A DNA stretch of 64,000 nucleotides from G963674685 sp963674685 (lineage in GTDB: Bacteria; Lernaellota; Lernaellaia; JACKCT01). The notes under the pieces are model-generated. The model saw only the letters and a program-made list of their open reading frames with translations, was not told the DNA's origin and searched no databases. A program made the position numbers and the translations under genes. Positions 45,011 through 54,782 of this stretch are shown in pieces. The stretch's first letter is position 1. Every line of letters begins with the position of its first letter. The stretch is taken from NCBI GenBank assembly GCA_963674685.2, contig CAXXWT010000007.1, forward strand, positions 310,001-374,000, given 5' to 3'.

Positions 45011-46225
45011 ATGCGATCCCTTTCCTCCTTTTCATTCGGGCATTTTGCTCAAATCACTAAAGCCCTTCTTACCCGCAGGTTTCCTATATACGCACAATTT
45101 GTATCGACCAATCGGTGTTTGTTCAAATGCGCCTACTGCGATGGTCCGCTGAACCGATCCGGCGAGGCGGAACTGAATTTGGAAGCCGTATCCCGGCTTG
45201 CGGATAATATTTCCAAACTGGGCGTCGTTTTCATGGTGATTACGGGCGGAGAACCTTTGACGCGTGCAGATTTGGAGGAAGTGGTCGGATTGTTTGCAAA
45301 AACAGGAATGATCACTCGTCTTCAGACAACGGGAATCGGACTGACCGAAAAACGCGCCGAGGCGCTTTTTGGAGCGGGGCTGGACGCTTTTTCGGTTTCT
45401 TTGGATACGTTGAATCCGGGATTGCAAAACCGTCTGTGCGGCGTTGATGGCGTATTTGAAAAAATCATGATCGCGCTGTCGGCTATACTAAGAAAAAGGC
45501 CGGCGGATTCCTTTTTCAACGGCGTGAACATCGTTGCGACTCGTGAGAATTTGGAGCATATCCCCGGCATCGTCGCTTTTTGCTCGCACGTGGGCCTGTT
45601 TAGCTCCATCATTCCCATTCACAGCCGTTATTCCGGCGAAGACGGCCACATTTTACGCACCTCGGGTAAAGACGTCCGAGGCGGCGGAGTTCAACTGAGC
45701 TTCGAAAAAGAAGACGAGGCGCGGCTGCGATCAATCTTCGCGACGGTTACAGCGATGAAAAGACGCGGCCACACAGTGATCAACTCTTATTGGTATCTGT
45801 CCAAAATGGCGGATTATCTTGTCGGCCGCATGCCGTCCTGGCGCTGCGACGGCTCTTTTCTTTACTTGACAATCAGCTCATCCGGGCGGCTTTTTCCATG
45901 CGTTGACGTGGATCCGGGCACCGGATTCGGTAATGCAGCGAACAAGGATTTCACAGCGGCGTTTCATTCCAAAGAATTACGCCGTCGGATGCGCGCAATC
46001 GTCAATTCGTGCGACGGTTGTTTTTATCCCTGCTACCCGGAATGGAGCCGCTTTGTTCGGAGTCCTTCCATGATGTGGGAGCGATTTCGTGAACTCACGC
46101 GCAAAGTCGGGCAACCCCTGCGACCTTCCGCGGAGGAGCTGGTTGATATGGCCGGCAAGTTCACGCATTTGAATTCCCGCGACTTGATCGCAAAGCCTGG
46201 GGACCTGGCTCAAATGATCGATTAA
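45011..46225 (+). CDS. Radical SAM protein with SPASM-like C-terminus
   Basis: The ATG at 45011 is chosen over an upstream codon because the protein then begins with a plausible helix, 404 residues in all. The cluster motif Cys36-LFK-Cys40-AY-Cys43 lies near the N-terminus with no B12-binding domain. The SAM motif VITGGEPLTRADLEEV follows. The C-terminal part has spaced Cys (WRCDGS, LFPCVDVDPG, CDGCFYPCYPEW) that can hold a second iron-sulfur cluster, as in SPASM/twitch enzymes that modify peptides, sugars or lipids. It ends 4 bp before an inverted-repeat element. Confidence 0.88.
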   Translation: MRSLSSFSFGHFAQITKALLTRRFPIYAQFVSTNRCLFKCAYCDGPLNRSGEAELNLEAVSRLADNISKLGVVFMVITGGEPLTRADLEEVVGLFAKTGMITRLQTTGIGLTEKRAEALFGAGLDAFSVSLDTLNPGLQNRLCGVDGVFEKIMIALSAILRKRPADSFFNGVNIVATRENLEHIPGIVAFCSHVGLFSSIIPIHSRYSGEDGHILRTSGKDVRGGGVQLSFEKEDEARLRSIFATVTAMKRRGHTVINSYWYLSKMADYLVGRMPSWRCDGSFLYLTISSSGRLFPCVDVDPGTGFGNAANKDFTAAFHSKELRRRMRAIVNSCDGCFYPCYPEWSRFVRSPSMMWERFRELTRKVGQPLRPSAEELVDMAGKFTHLNSRDLIAKPGDLAQMID

Positions 46226-46229
46226 ACAA

Positions 46230-46470
46230 GGTTCTTCGAGGATTACCGTACTTTAACGCCCACTTCTCAAACTTTGCGAAGAAGAAAAATTATTTTTCGC
46301 CGCCTTAAAAGGGCGGTCGTCGATCCTTGACATTGCCTTTGGGATGGAAAAGCCCGTCATTTAAGGTTTTGAAAGGACATTTCCCTAATTCCATCCCAAA
46401 GGAAACGTCAAGGACGAAAAATAATTTTCTTCTTCATTTCATGATGAAGTACGGTAATCCTCAAAGAACC
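46230..46470. repeat. 241-bp inverted-repeat (MITE-like) element
   Basis: The left end GGTTCTTCGAGGATTACCGTAC (arm of 22) pairs with the right end at ~46449-46470 with one mismatch. An inner second pair of arms (GAAGAAGAAAAATTATTTTTCG near 46276 and its complement near 46433) and a third (CCTTTGGGATGGA near 46340 and its complement near 46392) extend the fold almost to the centre. A small CCGCC/GGCGG hairpin sits within. It starts 4 bases after the stop of the radical SAM gene. No gene is present in 46226-46605 otherwise. Confidence 0.8.
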
Positions 46471-46605
46471 TTAAACAAAGCTGTTCCGATGAGGTCCGAT
46501 GCGCTTGGCCGGCGCCGTTAAAGTCTTTAAAATTAATAAAGGCCATGCTAAATTCATGGGTGTTTTTCCTTGGATTAAAACTCGACACGGAAAAGGATTT
46601 ATGAG

Positions 46606-47202
46606 ATGATTAAGAAAATAGTTCTTTTGGGGCTGGTTCTGGGAATGGCATTCCTTTTGTGCTGCCAGTCGGATCAAAAAGCCTCATCCCCAGCGCCAGG
46701 GCAGGCCAATACGAACGCCGATGAGCCCGTCGTCCCGGATGACGAGGATGAAATTGTCATTACGGAAGAAATGATAGAAAAGACTCAGGGAAAAAAACTT
46801 TCACCTGAACAGGTTTCTCAAATGTGTTCCGAGGAGACGATTCGTTTATTAATCCTATGCGATATCGTGAAGGATAAAAATATCGAAGCCAATATGCCAA
46901 AGTGCCGGGAAATATGCGAAAACGGTAAAGTCAGGGTGAAACACTTTGAGTGCTTTCAGCACAAGGTGTGCAAGGATGTGCATGCGTGCATAGATGGCGT
47001 GTATGCTGCTTTATACGGCCCGCAACAGGCCGATGTGGCTCAAAACGACCAACCCCAAGCCATGCTCCCTCCCGCGACAACGCCGGATTCCGACGCCGTG
47101 CCGCCATCGGCGCCGTTGCCGGAAACCGGAACTCCCGATCCCGGAACCTCCCATCCCGCCCAGGATGCGGGAAAAGCGCCATCGGAAAACGCGCCTGAAT
47201 AA
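46606..47202 (+). CDS. Cys-containing lipoprotein with Pro-rich tail, function unknown
   Basis: A 198-residue protein, start 6 nt after AAAAGGA. The lipobox MAFLLCC gives Cys19 or Cys20 as the lipid site, followed by a flexible Ser/Ala/Pro and acidic linker. The ~80-residue middle (SPEQVSQMCSEETIRLLILCD to CKDVHACIDGVYAALYG) holds six to seven Cys spaced as in small disulfide-bonded helical domains. The tail is Pro/Ala-rich and probably disordered or wall-spanning. No recognised family. Confidence 0.65.
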   Translation: MIKKIVLLGLVLGMAFLLCCQSDQKASSPAPGQANTNADEPVVPDDEDEIVITEEMIEKTQGKKLSPEQVSQMCSEETIRLLILCDIVKDKNIEANMPKCREICENGKVRVKHFECFQHKVCKDVHACIDGVYAALYGPQQADVAQNDQPQAMLPPATTPDSDAVPPSAPLPETGTPDPGTSHPAQDAGKAPSENAPE

Positions 47203-48045
47203 TCAGGTGTGTTAAAAGCGACAAAAAATAATCGAAAAATCCACGCCAAATGAGAATTCCCCTTCCCGCAGGGGTATCGGCGGCGGAGATGGCGCTCTTT
47301 CGCCAATGAGGCCTATTCATCTTAGGACGCCGGAACCCGGTAGCCGTATATTTTCAATTCCGATCAGAGCGAACAGTTTACTCACTTTGATTTTTCGAAC
47401 GTTGTTAACCCGCATTTCACTAGGTTTTGTCGCGAGGGCGTCTAGACGGTTGGGAATACGGGCTACTCGGACTGGAAGACGCCGCTGACGTACTAGACGG
47501 TACGTTAAGGCGGCTGGAGGGAGAATAGCTCGTAGTTCCTGCCGGATAGGCGTCCGCAGTAGAAAGCTGGTGAAATGCGGGTTAAGTCTGCCGGCATTTG
47601 GATCAGCATAGGTGGCAACGATAAGGGAAACCGCGCTTTTGTTGACATAATCGGTGGACTCAAAGTACCTTCTTTGCAGATACTAAAAATCCAATGGAGA
47701 AGTTAGGACAAGAAAGAGAGGGGAATAAGCGTTTGATGGTTTATCTTAGCGTCATTCGCAACTGCCGCCGGTATCGGGTTGCATCTCAAGAATCACTTTG
47801 GCCGTCAATCCATCTCGATTGCCGGCTTAATTCGTCACTTACATGTACTTAATATGTTTGCCCTTCATACCTTGGCAACCGAGTGCTTCGTCAACCTTGC
47901 GGGAAAGGATGACGTGCGACTGACGCTATCTTTTCAATGCATTCAATCTTTAAAGGAAACAATAAGTTTCATTGTTTTGTAACGCCTCAGTTGGAAATGG
48001 ACTGACGGGCCGTTTTGTTAGAAACTACTTTAACGGAGGTCGGTC
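47203..48045. other. Non-coding gap with small transposon-like remnants
   Basis: About 840 bases without a supportable gene. It holds a 181-bp inverted-repeat element (47405-47585) and, from about 47978, a stretch ending in a good ribosome site in front of an IS3-type orfA stub. The remainder shows nothing recognisable. Confidence 0.6.
47405..47585. repeat. 181-bp element with perfect 16-bp terminal inverted repeats
   Basis: TTAACCCGCATTTCAC at 47405-47420 is exactly complementary to 47570-47585. The inside has no open frame but contains several short G/C palindromic pieces (GACGTACTAGACGGTACGTT). Size and ends fit a MITE or a severed IS end pair. Confidence 0.65.
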
Positions 48046-48105
48046 ATGAGGAAACAACGGAAGAATTATTCGGCGCAGGAGAAGGTGGCGAAATATTCAT
48101 TTTGG
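47978..48105 (+). pseudogene. IS3-family left end and orfA 5' stub
   Basis: ATG at 48046 follows ACGGAGG and opens MRKQRKNYSAQEKVA, the conserved start of many IS3-family OrfA proteins. The similarity stops there and runs directly into the region of the next gene. TGTAACGCCTCAG at 47978 is a possible left end. No orfB or right end is seen, so only the first ~15 codons remain. Confidence 0.5.
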
Positions 48106-48117
48106 GAGAAGTACAAA

Positions 48118-49110
48118 ATGTCTCTACTTCGATTTTTCAATCCAAGAATACTTATGCGTCGAAGAGTCCTTGCCCGAATCACAGCTGGTGTATTGATTGT
48201 TTTATTTGGTCTTGAAATGTGCTTGCGTTTGATTTTGGGAAACAATACTCTTGTCGATCTAATCGAATTTCATATGGAAGAAACCTGTATCATCGGACTT
48301 AGGCCAAATCTCAGTGTCAGTTTCTCTGGAAATAGAAGGAAAATCCCGGCTGTCACAACTTCGGCGAATGAATTTGGTTATCGAGGGAAAGCAAGAACGC
48401 CGAATAAATCAAAGGATGCTTATCGAATAATCATTGTTGGCGATTCATATACATTCTGTCTCGGTGTAGCGGATGATTGCGACTACCCGACTCAACTTGA
48501 AAACCAGCTCATAAAATACCATTCAACAACTGAAGTTTTAAACTTCGGAACACCCTCGGCAAATCTGGACCAGTTAAAAAGTCGTTATGAGAAAACTTTG
48601 GCCTATCATCCGGATCTGGTTGTTATTCAAATTGCACACAACGACTTTGATCCGTCGCTGTGTGAAATCTTACGCGGCTTTAATATGCCTATATTAAGAA
48701 TTATCACGAAAAGCTATTTTCTCAGATTTTCATTGCACTTTATTATCCCAATCATTAATCCGACCAATAACGAACCAATATCTTGCAAAGGAAAAATCAA
48801 GCGATTCGGGAAATTCGTTGATAACATCAGTGAGATTGCCAAAACATCAAATATCAAGCTTCTTGTAACCTCGTTTGGCAATCCCGTTAAGTGTGAGCCG
48901 GAGGTTGTCGAGCGTTATCTCTACAACCGTCAAATACCTTATATGGCGTTTCCTGAAACCCTGGAATCTCACCTTTGTATGAGCGGAAAACATTTGGACG
49001 AAAAGGGGTGCCGATTATATGCGGCCGTTTTAGCGGATAAGATCGAGGCGAATTTTCACATCCCAATAAAGCCGAAAATCGGCGAACAATATTTGCCGTC
49101 GACGCATTGA
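48118..49110 (+). CDS. SGNH/GDSL-type membrane-anchored hydrolase
   Basis: The ATG at 48118 is chosen because GGGAGA lies ~9 nt upstream and the protein then begins normally (MSLLRFFNPR). The open frame from 48046 adds only an IS3-like stub. It is 330 residues with an N-terminal membrane anchor (res ~18-40). SGNH block I is IVGDSYTF (Ser110), block II FGTPSANLDQ, block III AHND, and block V SGKHLDEKG with the catalytic His present. The gene is visibly more A/T-rich than its neighbours and follows IS debris, suggesting recent acquisition. It probably acts on acyl or acetyl groups at the periplasmic face. Confidence 0.8.
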   Translation: MSLLRFFNPRILMRRRVLARITAGVLIVLFGLEMCLRLILGNNTLVDLIEFHMEETCIIGLRPNLSVSFSGNRRKIPAVTTSANEFGYRGKARTPNKSKDAYRIIIVGDSYTFCLGVADDCDYPTQLENQLIKYHSTTEVLNFGTPSANLDQLKSRYEKTLAYHPDLVVIQIAHNDFDPSLCEILRGFNMPILRIITKSYFLRFSLHFIIPIINPTNNEPISCKGKIKRFGKFVDNISEIAKTSNIKLLVTSFGNPVKCEPEVVERYLYNRQIPYMAFPETLESHLCMSGKHLDEKGCRLYAAVLADKIEANFHIPIKPKIGEQYLPSTH

Positions 49111-49388
49111 GCGTTTCTCGTGTTGCTGCTTGACCAACTTCTCTTTCATTAATCCAAGGCGCATGATAAACCGTGCATTCTTGGATTGCGCCGCCCATCG
49201 GATTAATTTTCACTTGGCGTTAATGGGCGGGAGTTTCGGGAAGCAGAGGGTTTTATTCCCTTGCTTTAGCCAAACTCTTGCGGCGGGCGGTTTAAAACCT
49301 ATAGCATCCGAAAGAGATGCATCACAGCGCAAACGGCCCTGTCATGCATTGCAATGAAAAAGGAATTATTTTAGCATCGACCGAGAAA

Positions 49389-51005
49389 ATGGCCAACGTT
49401 ACCCTATTAGCACCCTTCGATCCGATCAGCTCAAGCAACCCTTCTTATGCGACGCAACCTCCTCTTCGGCTTGCGTATTTATCCGCTCTGACCAAGGCGT
49501 TGGGCCATGCGACAACGGTCATCGACGGCGTTGGAATCGGATATGGACAGGTCTGGAAATTCAATGGAGTTTTCGAGCTTCACGGCCTGACAATCGACCA
49601 GATTATCGAGAGAATTCCCCAAAACACCGATGTACTGGGTTGCTCGCTAACCTACACGCAGACCTATCCCGCGGTGCGTGAACTGCTGCGAAGAATCCGC
49701 GGGAAACTTCCGAATACTCCTCTGGTTATCGGCGGGGAAGGGGTTTCGGGAATTGCCGATTTCGCCGTCGGCGACACCGAGGCCGATGCGGCGGTGATAG
49801 GCCCCGGCGAAGCGCCGTGGGATAAAATTCTCGATAATTTTTCGGCCGGCCGATCCCTCGACGGAATCGGTCGAGTGGTTACGCGCAACTGCCTGTACGA
49901 CAACGCCCGGCGAATCCAGGACCAGGGGTCGTATACGGATGTAAACGCAATTCCCTTTCCCTGCTGGGACGATATTCCTCTTGAAACCTATTGGCAGCCC
50001 TTTGCCGGCGCCGGCGTTTCTTCATTTGAACGATACTTGCCCATTGTTGCATCGCGAGGATGTCCGTTCAAATGCTTTTTCTGCACAGCGGCGACAACCT
50101 GGGGAGGCCAGCACTACCGGTCTCAGAGCAACGTCATTGATGAGATTCGTCATCTCGTCGACAAGTACGACATTCCCTTTTTCTCCTTTAACGACTTGAG
50201 CCTGACGACCAATTTGAAATGGTTCGACAAATTTCTGGATGCATTGAGCGATTCGGGCATTCAAATCCAGTGGAATGTTCCTACCGGTATCCGCGTGAGT
50301 CTGAACCGCGGCCTTTTGGAAAAAGCGAAGAAAGTCGGCCTTAATTATGTGCAAATCGCACCGGAAACCGGTTCCCAAAAGGTTCTTGACTGGCTGAATA
50401 AGCGATTCAGCATCGAAGCGACCTTGAAGACCGTCAAAATCGCCAAGGATCTGGACCTTCCTGTGTCCGCCTACATGATCGTGGGAACGCCGGTCGAAAC
50501 CATCGGCGATTTTATCCTGTCTTTAAAGTTCCTTTACAAACTGGCGCGGATGGGCGTGGATGAGATATCGATCTCGCAACTGGTCGCGCTTCCGGGAAGC
50601 CCTTTTTTCTGGGAACTGCTGCGTGAAGGACGATTGAAGCTTGACGACGATTATTTCTTAAGCTTGTGCCAGGCGGACTTTAAAAAGCAGGATTCCTATT
50701 CTCCGTTTTTCAGCGGCAAAGAAGTTGTCAGCCTCAGGCTTATAGCTCTGCTCTGGTTTTTTTCCCTGACTCTCGTCTTTTTTCCGCGAAAATACTTTAA
50801 GCTGCTGTTTCAGCCAGGCCGAGGCGGCCGCAATGTCAAAATCGCCCGAGTTCTTCGATATCGCAAATGGGCGCTGGCGACCGGATTTCTTCCCGTCTTC
50901 TCCATCACGACAATCAAGATCGTTTTCCGAATAATAAAGCGCTTGGCGTTTGGCGTAAAAAAAAATAAACGGGAGCGAAGAAACCAAAGACAACCGAAAG
51001 CCTGA
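49389..51005 (+). CDS. B12-binding-type radical SAM protein
   Basis: The start is taken at MANVTLLAPF (an upstream ATG at 49344 is possible). 538 residues. The N-terminal B12-binding-like domain (res ~1-150; VIGGEGVSGI, AAVIGPGEAPW) is followed by the radical SAM core with Cys225-PFK-Cys229-FF-Cys232. QIAPETGSQKVLDWL and MIVGTPVETIGDFI follow. The C-terminal ~120 residues contain a hydrophobic segment (LRLIALLWFFSLTLVFFP) and a basic tail, so it may sit at the membrane. The substrate is unknown; neighbouring genes suggest an envelope lipid or glycan. Confidence 0.88.
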   Translation: MANVTLLAPFDPISSSNPSYATQPPLRLAYLSALTKALGHATTVIDGVGIGYGQVWKFNGVFELHGLTIDQIIERIPQNTDVLGCSLTYTQTYPAVRELLRRIRGKLPNTPLVIGGEGVSGIADFAVGDTEADAAVIGPGEAPWDKILDNFSAGRSLDGIGRVVTRNCLYDNARRIQDQGSYTDVNAIPFPCWDDIPLETYWQPFAGAGVSSFERYLPIVASRGCPFKCFFCTAATTWGGQHYRSQSNVIDEIRHLVDKYDIPFFSFNDLSLTTNLKWFDKFLDALSDSGIQIQWNVPTGIRVSLNRGLLEKAKKVGLNYVQIAPETGSQKVLDWLNKRFSIEATLKTVKIAKDLDLPVSAYMIVGTPVETIGDFILSLKFLYKLARMGVDEISISQLVALPGSPFFWELLREGRLKLDDDYFLSLCQADFKKQDSYSPFFSGKEVVSLRLIALLWFFSLTLVFFPRKYFKLLFQPGRGGRNVKIARVLRYRKWALATGFLPVFSITTIKIVFRIIKRLAFGVKKNKRERRNQRQPKA

Positions 51006-51408
51006 ATCCCGGCGAAATTCAGTTCTTTGCCCGGCTTGACTTTTTGCTCCAAAAGAAAAAGCGCTATAATAAACCATCCGGGATTTAAAGTTGACTTCTA
51101 TCAATCCGTTTCCATTGGATGCTTGCTAAAACCCAACATCGCCGCCGGTTTATTCGGATCTGTGTTGCTATCAAAGGTTGGTCCTGATAGAGTTAAAATC
51201 GCTTGAAATCGTTGCGATCGTTATCAAGCAACCGGTCGGGGCCAACAAAACATCAAGCGCATGGGTTCCTGAATTTCTCGGCGCTGATCTTTCCAGGGAC
51301 ATTTTTCAATCGAGGGCATTGGGAAACGCACGACAAAATCCATGGCGCGGGTAAAGCCGTTCGGGATGCCTTGAAATCCCTCATATCTCATTTAGGAGAT
51401 TCGCGAAG
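51006..51408. other. Intergenic gap, nothing recognised
   Basis: About 400 bases between two radical SAM genes. A ~70-codon open frame (51203-51412) has no recognisable family and runs into the next gene's start. Only the ribosome site (TAGGAGA) of the next gene is supported. Confidence 0.5.
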
Positions 51409-52875
51409 TTGACAAAGATTGGGCGTCAACCAATTTGCCTGATTAATCCGGGAACCTATCTCACGCAATCCTGGGTATATCGAAACCTCATGTTCCCGGT
51501 GCCGCCGATGAATCTCGCTTATCTGGCCGGCAGCCTGGAGCAGGACGGTTGGGATTCCTTTATTATCGACCAGTTTGCCACCGGAATTTCCAACCGGGAT
51601 CTCGCGCACCTGATCCGGCGGCATAATCCTTTGTTTATTGGAGTTTCCTGCCTCACTCCCGCCATGGGAAGCGTTCAGGAATTGATTCGCGAATGCCGAA
51701 ACGCGTTCGATGTTCCTCCTCCCATTGTTTTTGGCAACACGCACGCGAACGTTTTCGCCAAATATATTCTTAAGCAAGGCCTTGCGGATGTCGTGGTTCA
51801 TGGGGAAGGCGAGCGCCGGATCGTGCAGTTGGCCCGGGCTATTGAGTCCGGCGGCGGCTTCGCGGGCATTCCCGACCTCAGTTATCGCGATGGGAATCAT
51901 GTCGTCAACACGAACAAGGGCGACCTGGTGCAGGATTTGGAAGAACTCGCCTACCCGCTGTGGAGTAAACTCGATTTTCAATATTACAACGATTACCCTT
52001 TTCTGATGATACGTGAGCCGGTTCTGGCGATCCAGGGATCCCGCGGCTGTCCCTTTTCATGCACCTTCTGTTCCCAGGACAAAGCCTATAAGAAACCTCG
52101 GTATCGCTCTTCGGAAGGCATCATCCGGGAAATGGAGTTCATGCTCGATCATTACGATATCAGGGTCATGGGATTCAACGACTCTTACTTCCCGCACGCA
52201 AAAGAAAGCGGCATGGAGTTTTGCCGATTGTGGCGCGACAGTTCGCTTGCGGGAAAAATGCGCTGGTTTACCGAAACCCGGGTCGATCTCGTGGATGAAG
52301 AATTGATTGTCGCGCTCAAGGAAGCCGGTTGCGAATTGATCGCGTACGGTTTCGAAACAGGAAGCCAGAAACTGCTGGATTCCATCGGTAAGCGTGCGAC
52401 GCTGGATCAGGCTCGGGCGGCCATGCGGGCCATGAAAAAAGTCGGCATGAACTCCATCGGCTTTTTTATCATCGGAATGCCCGGCGAGACGCCGGAAACC
52501 ATCGAGCAGACCATCAGGTATTCTTTGGAATTGGACCCGGATATGGCCAAATTCAACATCTTCATTCCCATGCCAGGATCGCCAGCATTTCATCAATTCT
52601 GGAGTGAAGAAGATATCGCTACCGATCCCGAGCGCTTCACAAGCTGGTCGCTTTTTGTGGGAAATTCTCATCGGGCGCCTTACCTGCCCGAAGGAATGTC
52701 GGCGGCTCAACTCGCCTCGCTTCAGAAGAAGGCGATGCTGCGTTTCTATTTCCGTTTTTCCAAAGCGTGGCGTTTAATCAGCGCCAGGGCCATATCCCTG
52801 CGCCATATGTTTTCAGGTGGGATTGTGCTGGCCTGGCTGATCGTCAGACGTCTGTTGAGAAAAGATAAAGCATAA
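51409..52875 (+). CDS. B12-binding-type radical SAM protein
   Basis: TTG start after TAGGAGA, 488 residues. The B12-binding-like domain (res ~1-150; MNLAYLAGSLEQDGW, VFGNTHANVF, DVVVHGEGERRI) leads into the radical SAM core with Cys214-PFS-Cys218-TF-Cys221. AYGFETGSQKLLDSIGKR and FFIIGMPGETPETIEQT follow, and the end has a RFYFRFSKAWRL region typical of the group. Related proteins methylate or rearrange lipids and tetrapyrroles; the substrate here cannot be read. Confidence 0.9.
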   Translation: MTKIGRQPICLINPGTYLTQSWVYRNLMFPVPPMNLAYLAGSLEQDGWDSFIIDQFATGISNRDLAHLIRRHNPLFIGVSCLTPAMGSVQELIRECRNAFDVPPPIVFGNTHANVFAKYILKQGLADVVVHGEGERRIVQLARAIESGGGFAGIPDLSYRDGNHVVNTNKGDLVQDLEELAYPLWSKLDFQYYNDYPFLMIREPVLAIQGSRGCPFSCTFCSQDKAYKKPRYRSSEGIIREMEFMLDHYDIRVMGFNDSYFPHAKESGMEFCRLWRDSSLAGKMRWFTETRVDLVDEELIVALKEAGCELIAYGFETGSQKLLDSIGKRATLDQARAAMRAMKKVGMNSIGFFIIGMPGETPETIEQTIRYSLELDPDMAKFNIFIPMPGSPAFHQFWSEEDIATDPERFTSWSLFVGNSHRAPYLPEGMSAAQLASLQKKAMLRFYFRFSKAWRLISARAISLRHMFSGGIVLAWLIVRRLLRKDKA

Positions 52876-53354
52876 GCATAAAGGGATTCGGCGCTCAGGA
52901 TCGCAAATTCAGGCGTTGCGCCGTGCTAGGGCTTTCAGCGCCATCCTTGCCGCCTGCTTCCCGGCGAGATTAAAAACCGCGATAAATTGAGGGTGAGATC
53001 GAGTCCATTGGGGCAAGTCGCGCTCTCTGACTATTCCATGAAGCGCTTCAAACACAAGTGCGGCTTACGCCTTTTGCATAAACTGAGAGATTTCAAACCG
53101 GCGGCAGTGAAAACTATCGGCGTCAGTATTCGTCAGGGCAAAAATGTGTGATTCCCTTATGGTGAAAGGCGCTTTGGATTGTCTGGATGCCAATACTGAT
53201 ATAAAAGAACATGAGCGGGTTTGCCGGCGTCTTGTCGCCGATCGAAATGGTTTCGATTGCGACTGATCCTTCTGTTATCATTCCCATCGATGATTTGTCG
53301 AGTCGTCGACGCTGATTTGGAAATCACGGTGTAGCGGCCTGGAAAAGAGATACG
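52876..53354. other. Intergenic gap, nothing recognised
   Basis: About 480 bases between two radical SAM genes. No gene, RNA or repeat could be supported; a GGAAAAGAGA ribosome site at the right end belongs to the next gene. Confidence 0.5.
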
Positions 53355-54776
53355 ATGAGCGCATCAATAAAACCGAAAATACTTTTCTTTCAGCGCCTGA
53401 ATGTCCAGCATATAGGGGTCACTACTCTGGCCGCGGTGCTGAAGCGGGAAGGTTTCGCCGTAGACATCGTGGTGGGGGATGGAAAGCGGCTTATTGAGCG
53501 GCTTCGAAATCGAATTGAAGAAACTATCGTTTGCTATACTTCGATGACAAACGAGTATGGATATATTGAGGATATCGCCGGCCGTGTGCGTCAGGTTTTT
53601 GGAGGCAATATCACGCAAATTATCGGGGGGCCGCACCCGACCTTCTTCCCGGAAATGATACCCCTAAACATCTTTGACGCCGTTTGCGTCGGCGAGGGCG
53701 ACAACGCCATCGTCCGATTCGTTCAACGTAAAATGGATGGGAAAATTTCCCCACTGGAAAACATTTTCGATAAAAACAACGATTTGAAAAAGCTCGAATT
53801 GGCGCCGCTGCTGAAAGGTGATGAGATTCCTGCGCCGGACATGGAGTTGTACCAGGGCAAAGGGGTCCTCGACAACGAGTATTTTGGCATCGCCACCGGA
53901 CGGCGTTGTCCTTATAAATGTTCATATTGCCATAATCACCTAAGCGCAAAGCTTTACCGAGGGCTGGGAAAATATCATGCCCAGCGCCCTGTTGAGAATG
54001 TCATCGATGAGGCCAAAAGCGCCTTGGCTGCATATCATGTCAAGAAATTCAAGTTCTTTTCCGAAGTGCTTGGCCTGGATCGCCGGTGGCTGCGAGAGTT
54101 CGCAGAATCCTTCAGATCAAAGGTCGGCGTTCCATTCGATACATTTTTTCGAGCCGACCAGGCAGATGAAGAAATCATTGAATTGCTGTCTGTAGCCGGC
54201 TGCGTTTCCGTCGAGATCGGACTTGAAACCGGTAACGAAGACAGGCGTTTTTGGCTCGATAAAAAGATATCCAACAAGCAGGTTCATTACGCTGTAGAAC
54301 TCCTGAAAGAAAAGGATATCAGTATAGCGACAACGAATATGCTGGGGCTTCCCGATGAAACATACGAGCAGGCTCTGGAGACGATCCATCTGAATCGCGA
54401 ACTGAAAGTCGACCATGCATGGTTCATTCTATATGTCCCGTTTCCCAAAACCGATCTGGGAGATTACGCCTTCAACGCCGGGATGCTGGAGGAGGGATTT
54501 ATGAAAAAACTGGTGCGAATGAATCCCCATGATCGAAGCCTTCTGCATTTTGAGGGTATCCAGAGAATCGAAATTCTCCACAAGTTCAGTTATCTGGTAT
54601 TGCACTACGATTGGTTTGAACCCATCGCGACTTATCTATCCAAGCGCCCTTTCTTTTCCATCTACTTCTTCACATACCGTGTTTCCTACTTTTTCTTATG
54701 GTACCGAGTCATTCGCCGACAAAGCTTTCGCGAGATGTGCCGAACCCTGTACAACGCGGTGCGGATGAGATTTTAA
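53355..54776 (+). CDS. B12-binding-type radical SAM protein
   Basis: 473 residues. The cobalamin-binding-like domain has the GGPHPTFFPE phrase at ~91-100 and VCVGEGDNAIVRF. The cluster motif is Cys185-PYK-Cys189-SY-Cys192, followed by VSVEIGLETGNEDRRFW and NMLGLPDETYEQALET. The C-terminus is rich in aromatic hydrophobics (FFSIYFFTYRVSYFFLWYRV), suggesting membrane association. It converges on the next radical SAM gene with a 6-bp gap. Confidence 0.9.
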   Translation: MSASIKPKILFFQRLNVQHIGVTTLAAVLKREGFAVDIVVGDGKRLIERLRNRIEETIVCYTSMTNEYGYIEDIAGRVRQVFGGNITQIIGGPHPTFFPEMIPLNIFDAVCVGEGDNAIVRFVQRKMDGKISPLENIFDKNNDLKKLELAPLLKGDEIPAPDMELYQGKGVLDNEYFGIATGRRCPYKCSYCHNHLSAKLYRGLGKYHAQRPVENVIDEAKSALAAYHVKKFKFFSEVLGLDRRWLREFAESFRSKVGVPFDTFFRADQADEEIIELLSVAGCVSVEIGLETGNEDRRFWLDKKISNKQVHYAVELLKEKDISIATTNMLGLPDETYEQALETIHLNRELKVDHAWFILYVPFPKTDLGDYAFNAGMLEEGFMKKLVRMNPHDRSLLHFEGIQRIEILHKFSYLVLHYDWFEPIATYLSKRPFFSIYFFTYRVSYFFLWYRVIRRQSFREMCRTLYNAVRMRF

Positions 54777-54782
54777 CGATCG

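Noticed and set aside
46230..47585. Integron or phage attachment sites
   Set aside because: The inverted repeats lack attC-like cores or a neighbouring integrase; they fit MITE-like elements better.
47779..47982. A 67-codon open frame in the gap before the IS3 stub
   Set aside because: No family motif and no supporting ribosome site; likely chance in transposon debris.
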